In this document: in pieces, positions 19,240 through 26,747 of the stretch
Layout: the number at the start of each line of letters is the position of its first letter
How positions within the stretch are numbered: position 1 is the stretch's first letter
Origin: Clostridium sp. CF012
GTDB taxonomy: Bacteria; Bacillota; Clostridia; Clostridiales; Clostridiaceae
DNA: 64,000 nucleotides
Reading direction: 5' to 3'
Assembly (NCBI RefSeq): GCF_018861755.1
Contig: NZ_JAHLEF010000007.1
Location: forward strand, 1 to 64,000
Notes under the pieces: generated by a model
Databases searched by the model: none
The model's input: the letters and a program-made list of their open reading frames with translations, nothing else
Told to the model about the DNA's origin: nothing
Translations under genes and position numbers: made by a program

Positions 19240-19278
19240 AAACAGCAGTAGAACTTTACAATCGTTCTACTGCTGTTT
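19240..19278 (-). terminator. Terminator of the TtcA-like gene
   Basis: A perfect 15-bp inverted repeat (19240-19254 with 19264-19278), 9-nt loop, followed by TTTATT on the minus strand. It starts two bases after the stop codon. The rest of the 19015-19239 gap is AT-rich and presumably holds the promoter of the efflux operon. Confidence 0.85.
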
Positions 19279-19279
19279 A

Positions 19280-20152
19280 TTAATCTTCATCTTTATTATA
19301 AAAATCTAGATACGAATAATTTTCCCCGTTTTTTTGCCAACCTAAAATAGAATCCATATTTACATTTTGTGCTGCTCTAAAAATAGACTTATCAACATCA
19401 CTAAAATTTTTCTTTAACTCTTTAACTAAATCTTTAATTTCATGGCGTTTGTTTCCTATCTTTTTAGCTGCAACCATACAGGCACAATTAAGTGGCCAAA
19501 TACCACTGGTTTGAGTGAAATCTTCAATGTATTGTTCTTCAATATAGTAAAGAGGACGAATCAATTCCATTTCCTCAAAATTTTGTGACTTTAATTTTGG
19601 AAGCATAGTCTTAAAGTTTCCTGAATAAAGAATATTTAACATAGTGGTTTCAACCACATCATTAAAATGGTGACCGAGAGCAAGTTTATTGCAACCTAGC
19701 TCCTGCGCTTTTGCATATAAGGCTCCCCGACGCATTTTAGCGCACATGTAACATGGATAATCCTTTGCTATGTTATCAATTATTTGGAAAACACTTGATT
19801 CAAATATTTTCACTGGGATATTTAAATGTTTACAATTATCAATTAATAGTTCTTTTATGTTTTCATGATAACCAGGATCCATTGCAATAAACTCTAATTT
19901 AAAATCTACCTTCCCGTAATGCTGTAACTCTTGAAATAATTTAGCCATTATCAGACTATCCTTACCACCAGAGATAGCTACAGCAATTTTATCACCCTGG
20001 CAAACTAATTTATAATCCACTATAGCTTTAGTAAATTTTGACCAAATATGTTTTCTATAGGTTGTAATAAGACTACGTTCTATTTCACCTATTGGCTTTC
20101 TTTCATTAAACGGAACCCTTATTTCACAACCTTCTCCTGCAATACTACTCAT
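19280..20152 (-). CDS. TtcA-like ATP-PPase, tRNA thiolation family
   Basis: A 290-aa PP-loop protein with the ATP-binding motif AVAISGGKDSLIMA, the CxxC pair PCYMCAKMRRGALY in the middle, and a further Cys in PLNCACMVAAKK. Such proteins (TtcA/TilS class, Fe-S dependent) activate a tRNA base with ATP and insert sulfur, for example at C32. The Cys arrangement suits a TtcA-type Fe-S enzyme; it is not TilS, which lacks it. The substrate is inferred. Confidence 0.85.
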   Translation of the reverse strand: MSSIAGEGCEIRVPFNERKPIGEIERSLITTYRKHIWSKFTKAIVDYKLVCQGDKIAVAISGGKDSLIMAKLFQELQHYGKVDFKLEFIAMDPGYHENIKELLIDNCKHLNIPVKIFESSVFQIIDNIAKDYPCYMCAKMRRGALYAKAQELGCNKLALGHHFNDVVETTMLNILYSGNFKTMLPKLKSQNFEEMELIRPLYYIEEQYIEDFTQTSGIWPLNCACMVAAKKIGNKRHEIKDLVKELKKNFSDVDKSIFRAAQNVNMDSILGWQKNGENYSYLDFYNKDED

Positions 20153-20250
20153 AACATCACCCCTCTAATACATTAGAATATTATAACATATTTAAGAAGG
20201 GTTTGTCTTTGAAAAGTGTAATGCGATTTATGGTATTATTATTCACTTTT

Positions 20251-21303
20251 CTAATTTTTTAATTTGAATTCTGAATTTGTAATTTTAAAATTGTCTTTTA
20301 ACCCGGTTGTAGTGTATACCTGCTTATCTTTGGTTATAAAAATAGCCTCTACTCCCGGCATGGTATTTATTAATTTCATTCCTTCTTCTAATCCCAATGA
20401 AAATACACTGGTAGAAAGGGCATCACCATCGATTGATTTTTCACTTACTATGGACACTCCTGCTATAGAATTATCACAAGGGTATCCCGTACTAGTACTT
20501 AAAATATGATGATATTTCACACCATCTTTCTCAAAATACCTTTCATAAATACCAGAAGTAACAATGGACTTATTATCAACCTCAATCATTCCAATAATAT
20601 CCCCTCTTTGCGTAAAAGGATCTTGAATTCCTATTTTCCAAGGAGTACCAGTAACATTTTTACCCATAGCAAATACGTTGCCACCAAGATTTATAATAGC
20701 ATGCTCTACGCCATTTTCTTTGAGAACTTTTGCTACTTCATCTGCAGTATATCCCTTAGCTATAGCGCCTAAATCTATTATCATACCTTTGTTTTTAAGA
20801 AATGCTGTTTTATTTTTTTCATCTAATATTAAATTTTTGTAATTTATTAGAGCTTTTTTTTCTTGAATTTCACCTTTTGAAGGTACTCTTGCTGCATCAG
20901 TACCTATTCCCCATAATTTCACAAGAGGCCCTACAGTTATATCCATTTTTCCAGCTGTTAATCCTGCGAATTTCAAGCCTTCTTTAAGAACTTTCATGGT
21001 TCCATCAGAGATTTTAATTGGCTTTTCTCCAGCTGCATTATTAATATCGATAACCTCACTAGTCTCTTTATTGAGGCTCATTGTATTTTCAATTTCACTA
21101 ATTCTTTTGAAAGCACTATCCAGCACTTTAGTAGAAGATTTATCATAAATTTTAATTGTACACACAGTACCCATTAAAAACTCATTACCGGAAATTGGTT
21201 CTACTGGTCCTACAACTTTTTTAGAACAAGCCGATAGCATTATGGCTAGTATAGTACATGCTGCAATAATCTTAAGTTTTTTATTCTTTGATGAAAAAAT
21301 CAT
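20251..21303 (-). CDS. apbE: FAD:protein FMN transferase ApbE lipoprotein
   Basis: A 350-aa lipoprotein: hydrophobic signal and lipobox MLSAC, Cys at about 26. The ApbE domain shows EFLMGTVCTIKIYD at the start, then IDLGAIAKGYTADEVAKVL and INLGGNVFAMG, and a C-terminal DGDALSTSVFSLG. ApbE enzymes move FMN from FAD onto a Thr or Ser of a target protein outside the membrane, with Mg. A probable target, the FMN-binding lipoprotein at 21436-21876, is encoded immediately upstream on the same strand. Confidence 0.95.
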   Translation of the reverse strand: MIFSSKNKKLKIIAACTILAIMLSACSKKVVGPVEPISGNEFLMGTVCTIKIYDKSSTKVLDSAFKRISEIENTMSLNKETSEVIDINNAAGEKPIKISDGTMKVLKEGLKFAGLTAGKMDITVGPLVKLWGIGTDAARVPSKGEIQEKKALINYKNLILDEKNKTAFLKNKGMIIDLGAIAKGYTADEVAKVLKENGVEHAIINLGGNVFAMGKNVTGTPWKIGIQDPFTQRGDIIGMIEVDNKSIVTSGIYERYFEKDGVKYHHILSTSTGYPCDNSIAGVSIVSEKSIDGDALSTSVFSLGLEEGMKLINTMPGVEAIFITKDKQVYTTTGLKDNFKITNSEFKLKN

Positions 21304-21383
21304 AATTATACACCTCTTATTCTCATTTAATTAATTATACCTATACTATTGTCAGTCGCTACTATAATAAATCTTTTCTTATC

Positions 21384-21425
21384 AATAAGAAGGACTTTAG
21401 ACCTAAGTCTAAAGTCCTTCTTATT
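21384..21425 (-). terminator. Terminator between the FMN lipoprotein and apbE
   Basis: A 19-bp perfect inverted repeat (21384-21402 with 21407-21425) with a 4-nt loop lies just past the stop codon of the lipoprotein gene. The T-rich part is within the stem. It may limit read-through into apbE. Confidence 0.7.
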
Positions 21426-21435
21426 TTAAATCATA

Positions 21436-21876
21436 CTATTTTTTCATAGCCTTAGCTTTCTCAAATAGTGTTTTAAATGTTGTTGAAATACCAGTAGCTC
21501 CACTAACTGTTATTGCCTTATCTTCTTTTACTGCAGCTTCAGTTAATTGAGTGAAAGCATCTGCAGGAGAAACTTTCATTGTAGCGTATGCTTTATCTTC
21601 ACTTTTTTTCGTTCCCTCTTTATTAACTTCCATATATTCTACTTTAGATATCTTCCCATCTGTATAAGTTACTGATATCTCACCTTTCCAACCACGTTCG
21701 TCAAAATCTGATGAAGCTTTATATACTTCAGGTGCTTTAGTTTCTACTGCAGCAGGCGCTGTAGTTTCCGCAGGTTTTTCTGTTACTACAGGTGATTCTT
21801 TTTTAGCACAGCCACTTAATATTGAAAGTGTCATTACCCCAGCTGCTATTATTGAAAGAATTCTTTTGTTTTTCAT
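21436..21876 (-). CDS. Small lipoprotein with FMN-binding domain
   Basis: This 146-aa protein has a lipoprotein signal (lipobox LSGC, Cys23), a flexible Pro/Thr/Glu-rich linker (about 27-50) and a single FMN-binding domain. The C-terminal SGATGIST (125-132) carries the SGAT motif in which ApbE attaches FMN to the Thr (128). A surface-anchored flavoprotein of this kind could act in extracellular or cross-membrane electron transfer, like PplA of Listeria, though PplA has two such domains. ApbE is next door. Confidence 0.9.
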   Translation of the reverse strand: MKNKRILSIIAAGVMTLSILSGCAKKESPVVTEKPAETTAPAAVETKAPEVYKASSDFDERGWKGEISVTYTDGKISKVEYMEVNKEGTKKSEDKAYATMKVSPADAFTQLTEAAVKEDKAITVSGATGISTTFKTLFEKAKAMKK

Positions 21877-22426
21877 TATATGTTCCCCCTATTTTTCAAA
21901 ATATTACTTTTTAAATATTTTAACTTTTTAAATATTTAACTTATTATACAATTTCAATTAAAAATAGTCAATTATAACTATTATTTTCTTTTCACACATA
22001 CTATATCCCCCTGAGTATGAAAATTATTATTAATAGGATTATTTCCACAGAAAAAAAATAGTTTATAATGTCTAAACTGTAAATTTATTAATTTTACTAG
22101 TTAGTTAAAATTTTATCATAATACTATTCCATGTGCAAATAAAGATACAATTTGTTCATTAATAACATGTTTTGTTAATTTAGTTCATGGATATATTGTT
22201 TTAATAGTTATAATGATATATATTAGATAACAGTTTCCTGTTTAAGGGTTCATAATTTTAAAAAGATTACTTGTATTAATAATTATAATAGTTACATCAA
22301 TATCTATTGTATATAAATATTGGACTAACTATATAACAAGGTATATCCTATATTTGTAGTTAATAATATTGTCAATTTATATCTTAGGCTTTAGTAACTA
22401 ATAGAGTTATATAGGGAGTGATTTAT
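21877..22426. other. Intergenic region without a recognised gene
   Basis: About 550 bases, very AT-rich, between divergent genes. A short stretch around 22262-22360 translates on the plus strand to a hydrophobic, membrane-like segment, but an in-frame stop precedes it and no start codon fits. I see no RNA gene or riboswitch. Confidence 0.5.
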
Positions 22427-22906
22427 ATGGATTACGAAATTCTAAAAACAAGCACTCAAGAAACTAGAGATAAATATTTAAAGGGTGAATTAGGAGAAGA
22501 AAAGAGTAAAGTACTAGATAAGTATTGTCTTATATGTAATGAAAATTTGTATTGGCAGAGAGTCAAGGATAAGTACCCTACTCAGGAATATTTCAGCTAT
22601 AAATTCACTAAAAAAGCCTCAGTTTTAGGGATAATATTTCAAATTTATAGGCTTTGTTATGCCAAAGTTAAATATTTTGAAAAAAACTGGGGTGATTATT
22701 CTGCCTGCGTATATCATTGGAAAAAGGGTTTTATTGAAACAGAGATATATAACATGGAATTTATTAAGCATAGAAGTACTGGTATTGTCATTGATTTGAG
22801 AAATTTATGCAATATTAACAAAATAGAAGAATTCATTAAATTATGTAGCTACTTAGAATCCAGAGAGACTTTAGAAAAAGATTGTGCTATTATCGGACTA
22901 GATTAA
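22427..22906 (+). CDS. Hypothetical protein, 159 aa
   Basis: The ATG at 22427 lies eight bases after GGGAG; an upstream GTG at 22418 overlaps that site and is less likely. The protein is soluble and rich in Lys, Glu, Tyr and Cys. It contains a CLIC motif near residue 33 and two further Cys-bearing stretches (RLCYAKVKYF, NLCNINKIEEF). The helical N-terminal part may pack against a small beta region (YHWKKGFIETEIYNMEF). I do not recognise the family and assign no function. Confidence 0.65.
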   Translation: MDYEILKTSTQETRDKYLKGELGEEKSKVLDKYCLICNENLYWQRVKDKYPTQEYFSYKFTKKASVLGIIFQIYRLCYAKVKYFEKNWGDYSACVYHWKKGFIETEIYNMEFIKHRSTGIVIDLRNLCNINKIEEFIKLCSYLESRETLEKDCAIIGLD

Positions 22907-22947
22907 AAAAGTAATAAGTGCCAGAGTTTCTAGCACTTATTACTTTT
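22907..22947 (+). terminator. Terminator of the 159-aa hypothetical gene
   Basis: A 15-bp inverted repeat (22907-22921 with 22933-22947) directly after the stop codon ends in CTTTTAG. Confidence 0.8.
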
Positions 22948-23056
22948 AGAAATCGTGTCCCCCAAAATGAGACTCACTTAATTTACTTTTATAAATTTTA
23001 GTAGCATCTTATAAATATATTATTGAACAGTGTCTCCACTGCTTATATACTTCTAT

Positions 23057-23215
23057 CTATCTATCAAATAGACCGCCAGTCTTCTTAGTGCTTCTTGCTG
23101 CTTTTTTCTGTTTTCCAATCACTTTATCTGGTCTTGAAACTCCACCTTGCTCAGAACTTTTCTTTTTCTTTTCCTCAATAATTTTTTTCATCATTTCAAT
23201 ATTATTACTTGACAT
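23057..23215 (-). CDS. Small basic protein, 52 aa
   Basis: The start at MSSNNIEMMKKII (23215) follows an AGGAGG site eight bases upstream; the longer frame lacks one. The N-terminal 20 residues are Met/Lys/Glu-rich and probably helical. The rest is highly basic, with several Lys/Arg clusters (KQKKAARSTKK) ending GGLFDR. It could bind nucleic acid or a ribosome, but no motif is decisive. I recognise it only as a small protein of a clostridial type. Confidence 0.65.
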   Translation of the reverse strand: MSSNNIEMMKKIIEEKKKKSSEQGGVSRPDKVIGKQKKAARSTKKTGGLFDR

Positions 23216-23444
23216 AAATTTTTCCTCCTTTTGTAGCAAATCAAAGTATGTTAGATTCTATAGAATTTATGTTTAAGTTTATAATTAATACATTTTTATT
23301 TTCTATATTTATATTCACTACACAAACTCAACTTGTTGTTTTCCCTACTAATCAGTTTATCTTAATTCACTCAAGATTTCAATATAATATTTAAATGTAA
23401 CAGTATTTTTTTATAATAATGATGATTCACCTTCTCAACTATCT

Positions 23445-24074
23445 TTATCCTATCCTTTTCACAATACCGCTTAACTTAATTAATACATTTTTATATCCCA
23501 CTTTTATAATTTCATTATCATATAAATTTTCATAGGTTACATTATTCAAATCAAAGTCTAATGCTTTTGAGAAATTGGTGCCATAAAGTTTTTTAATAAA
23601 CATCTCGCAATCTTCTTTTATTAGAGTATAATGCCTCTCATCATAATGGTAGGCATTTGTATCATTTTTCAATTTTTCTATAATTCCATATAATTGATAA
23701 ATATAACTCATTTCTTTTAAATTAAAAGTTTTGATTAAAGATACGATAGCTTCAGCATAATTACTATTCATAGGTACAGGGTAAATACTGATTTTTTTCT
23801 TGTTATTATCAAATTCTTTTATCATTCTTAAGCTTTGAAATAAAGCAGTGCATATATCTAATTGAATAATATTGACATACTCATTAAGTTTAAATTCCTT
23901 ATTTTTCTCTTGATATTCTCTTTTGGATTTTTCGATTTTACTTTGCGTTTCAATTGCCTTTGAAGAATAATTTTTATTTATAAGCCAACTGAAAATTCCA
24001 CCTAAAATAGCTCCTATTATAATAGAAACAGATGATATAAGATGATCCGGTATGAATGGAAAGGATTGTTGCAT
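23445..24074 (-). CDS. Membrane-anchored hypothetical protein, 209 aa
   Basis: One N-terminal membrane helix (about residues 9-32, LISSVSIIIGAILGGIFSWL) is followed by a charged, probable coiled-coil region rich in Lys and Glu (about 38-60). The rest is a soluble helical domain of about 145 residues with no catalytic motif I recognise. The C-terminal part most likely faces the cytoplasm. It resembles small phage- or plasmid-linked membrane proteins of unknown role, but no phage gene is near. Confidence 0.55.
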   Translation of the reverse strand: MQQSFPFIPDHLISSVSIIIGAILGGIFSWLINKNYSSKAIETQSKIEKSKREYQEKNKEFKLNEYVNIIQLDICTALFQSLRMIKEFDNNKKKISIYPVPMNSNYAEAIVSLIKTFNLKEMSYIYQLYGIIEKLKNDTNAYHYDERHYTLIKEDCEMFIKKLYGTNFSKALDFDLNNVTYENLYDNEIIKVGYKNVLIKLSGIVKRIG

Positions 24075-24280
24075 TCCACTTTCTCCTTTCTAAAAAAATA
24101 TTTTCTACAGTATAGTTTCCATATAAATATATTTTATTCTTTAAGTCTTTATAAATATATTTTTTGACAAAACAATGATAATTGGAGTATTGTCTATATA
24201 TAAAGCATATACAAACCGAATTTTCATGGTAAATTAAGTATTTGTTTTAAAGTAATATTATTGAAGGAGACTAAAAGCAC

Positions 24281-24496
24281 ATGATTACACAAAATGATAA
24301 TAGAGGCCAAATAAGAAATAATATATCTATAGGCACTACTGTAGACGTTGTTTTAAAAAAAGACCAACGAACAAATACGTTAACAAGAGGCGTAGTAAAA
24401 AGGTTGTTAACCAACTCTGCTGTGCACCATAGAGGTATAAAGGTTATGCTTGAAGATGGTCAGGTAGGTAGAGTACAAGCTATTATATCAAAATAA
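24281..24496 (+). CDS. ywbE: YwbE family protein
   Basis: This 71-aa protein matches the YwbE/DUF2196 family: N-terminal GQIRNNISIGTTVDVVLKKD, then TNTLTRGVVKRLLTNSAVHH, and an end of GIKVMLEDGQVGRVQAI. The family is a short SH3-like beta barrel found widely in firmicutes, with no established function. The start follows a GAAGGAG-type site. It has its own strong terminator. Confidence 0.9.
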   Translation: MITQNDNRGQIRNNISIGTTVDVVLKKDQRTNTLTRGVVKRLLTNSAVHHRGIKVMLEDGQVGRVQAIISK

Positions 24497-24515
24497 TAAT
24501 TAATGTTTTAAAGTT

Positions 24516-24564
24516 AAAATCCAATTTACCATTTTTGTAAATATTCAATGGTAAATTGGATTTT
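24516..24564 (+). terminator. Terminator of ywbE
   Basis: A perfect 18-bp inverted repeat (24516-24533 with 24547-24564) is followed by GATTTTTAATT on the plus strand. Confidence 0.85.
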
Positions 24565-24923
24565 GATTTTTAATTAAATATTGTGCTTGCATTTTAGATT
24601 GAAATGTTATATAATATTAAAGTTACCTAGTAGAAACAAAATGTTTTTAAAATTACAAACTACTTTCCAATACGTAGCATAAATCGGATCATTAAAACAC
24701 TTAACAAGAGAAGACATGAATTTTAAAATTTCAATTCTTTAATTCTTACCCTCTTCATTCGAAAATTTCTTAATGAATCCCTTATTAAAAATTTTGTTAA
24801 ATAAAGTACTGATAACACCTATAACATAACTCAATATGTTGTAGCATGATTTGAATTTAATTCAAGGAACTAGACACCTAATGTTTGTTTTGTGACCTTG
24901 TAGACCAGTAAGGAGGTATTTAT
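24565..24923. other. Intergenic region with a coding-like remnant
   Basis: No complete gene. On the minus strand, 24739-24834 reads as 31 codons ending in TAA with a hydrophobic-basic composition (GVISTLFNKIFNKGF) that looks coding, but it has no ribosome binding site and a stop lies about ten codons upstream. It may be the worn tail of a lost gene. Confidence 0.35.
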
Positions 24924-24992
24924 ATGAAAAAAGACGAATTAGTTGAAATTACAGAAGATGTAATTGACGAATGTTTAGAATGTTTAGACTAA
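24924..24992 (+). CDS. 22-aa acidic peptide with a CxxC end
   Basis: The ATG at 24924 is preceded by AAGGAGG with seven bases between. The peptide starts MKKDELVEITEDVI and ends with two Cys in ECLEC two residues before the C terminus. It is strongly acidic with a short helix-like Glu/Val/Ile pattern. A U-tailed imperfect hairpin follows (about 25005-25045). The ideal ribosome site, stop and terminator suggest a genuine short transcript. The role is unknown: a metal-binding micropeptide, a leader peptide and a peptide precursor are all possible. Confidence 0.5.
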   Translation: MKKDELVEITEDVIDECLECLD

Positions 24993-25216
24993 AAATAAAA
25001 AAGCAAATCTATCACTGTCCAGTCAAGTGAAGGTTTCTTTTTTTTCTATAAATATAATTGTGAAATTTTAGCATATAATATATATTTAAACATTTAATCA
25101 CATTCTTTAATGTTTAAAAAATAATTTAAATAAATAGTACAATAAATAGAGGAAAATTCTCTTTGGTATAGAATATCTGTAGGTATAGAATACTTACATG
25201 AAGGGGAGGGCATAAA

Positions 25217-25399
25217 ATGTTAACGATTTCTTTTATTAGTGGTGACAAAGAATTACTTGATTTAAAACAATCTGAAGCTGATTTGTTTAAAAGTTGGTTT
25301 TACAATTTTGAAAACTCCAGGCCTCATGAGATTAATACAATGGGTAAGAAATACATGTTTAACAAAAAGGCAATTGCTTATATTGAAATAGAGCCTTAG
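25217..25399 (+). CDS. Hypothetical protein, 60 aa
   Basis: A 60-aa soluble protein starting MLTISFISGDKELL, after a GGGGAGGG site. It contains a central aromatic stretch (SWFYNFENSRPHE) and ends in a beta-like segment (KAIAYIEIEP). Size and composition suggest a small modulatory protein; I do not recognise the family. It has its own terminator. Confidence 0.65.
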   Translation: MLTISFISGDKELLDLKQSEADLFKSWFYNFENSRPHEINTMGKKYMFNKKAIAYIEIEP

Positions 25400-25455
25400 G
25401 GTTTGGCGTTACATCAAAGCAATTAATAACTTACAATATGAATTTAATAATCTAT

Positions 25456-25488
25456 AAAAACCTGCAAATCTTATGATTGCAGGTTTTT
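25456..25488 (+). terminator. Terminator of the 60-aa gene
   Basis: A 12-bp stem (25456-25467 with 25477-25488), 9-nt loop, ends in a run of Ts. Confidence 0.9.
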
Positions 25489-25559
25489 TATATCCGCACC
25501 TTATGAGGACATTAGATATATGCTCGTCTAAACAGTACTGAATTACCTATTACGGATTA

Positions 25560-26714
25560 TTATTTAAACTCTACTTCTACTTGAACAATTTCTGAAGATG
25601 TTCCTATTCTTATAGGCGGTCCCCAAGTCCCAACGCCACTTGAAACCACAACATTATATGTGCCTTTAGTTAGTAATCCAAAATCATTCTCAAATAGCTT
25701 TTTAGTAACAATATTAGCTGGCAGCAATTGACCTTTGTGTGTATGACCTGAGAACTGAAGGTCAACCCCAGCTTTTTCTCCCTCACTAAATTTTACAGGC
25801 TGATGATCAATTACAATAATGGGTAAAAGTTTATCTGTGCCACTTAGCAATTCATCAATTGTTTTTCGTTTTGATTTAGAGTATCGCTCAAAGGATAAAT
25901 CCTCTCTACCAACAATGTAAAAACTGTTATTGATTTTTACTGTCTTATCTCTTAATAGATTAAAGTTTGCAGAATTTTCATATTCATAGGCAATTTTATC
26001 TATCCCTCCTCCATAATACTCATGATTACCAAAAACAGCGTAAACTCCATATTTAGAATGTATTTTTTTAAATTCCACACCCATTCCTTGGTCTATAAAA
26101 GGCTGTATATAATCATCAATAATATCTCCTGCTAGTATTACTATATCTGGATTTAATTTATTTATTTCAATTACCATCTTTGAAAGGCGCTGTTTATCCA
26201 CAATATCACCAAGGTGCAAATCAGAAAGCATTACAATATTTAAGTTTTTTAAGTTTCCTGCATCCTTATTAATTTTTATTGAATATTTTGTTGTTTTCAA
26301 ATTTGTTGCATTGTAGGTTCCGTATACTAGCAAAATAGCTACAATTATAAGTGCGGAGGTGTTAGCTATAAAATATATATTTTGCAAGGTCTTAGCACCT
26401 ATAAATTCAATGCTTTTAATACCTAGGATTAATTTTACAATATCTATTGCTCCTAGCAATATTATAAAATACAAAAATGCTGCAAGCCAGTATCCGCCTA
26501 AAATATTAAGAAATTTCTCAAAAGAATGAGGTACTTTATCTTTACTAAGTCTTGCTATTATAAAAGAAAATGCAATAAAAATAAACATAGCCCAATACAA
26601 ATAAATACTAATTTTAGGAATGGCTGTATTTATAAATAGCCAACCTTTTTTACCAACATAAAGATTGGCGGCAATAAAAATTAATATCGAAAAAAATATT
26701 TGAAAATAAATCAT
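25560..26714 (-). CDS. Membrane-bound metallophosphoesterase
   Basis: This 384-aa protein has four or five N-terminal membrane helices (about 1-135) and a C-terminal calcineurin-like phosphoesterase domain with the full metal-binding set: DLHLGD, GDIIDD, FGNHEYYGG and GHTHKGQ. The class includes YkuE-type enzymes that hydrolyse phosphoester or pyrophosphate substrates at the membrane. The catalytic domain may face either side. It lies 33 bases after pulA and may be co-transcribed with it. Confidence 0.9.
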   Translation of the reverse strand: MIYFQIFFSILIFIAANLYVGKKGWLFINTAIPKISIYLYWAMFIFIAFSFIIARLSKDKVPHSFEKFLNILGGYWLAAFLYFIILLGAIDIVKLILGIKSIEFIGAKTLQNIYFIANTSALIIVAILLVYGTYNATNLKTTKYSIKINKDAGNLKNLNIVMLSDLHLGDIVDKQRLSKMVIEINKLNPDIVILAGDIIDDYIQPFIDQGMGVEFKKIHSKYGVYAVFGNHEYYGGGIDKIAYEYENSANFNLLRDKTVKINNSFYIVGREDLSFERYSKSKRKTIDELLSGTDKLLPIIVIDHQPVKFSEGEKAGVDLQFSGHTHKGQLLPANIVTKKLFENDFGLLTKGTYNVVVSSGVGTWGPPIRIGTSSEIVQVEVEFK

Positions 26715-26747
26715 TTTTTCATTTTTCCTCCAAACTTAGATACTCCG

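Noticed and set aside
22262-22363. Hydrophobic plus-strand frame resembling a short membrane peptide
   Set aside because: An in-frame stop lies directly before it and there is no start codon or ribosome site.
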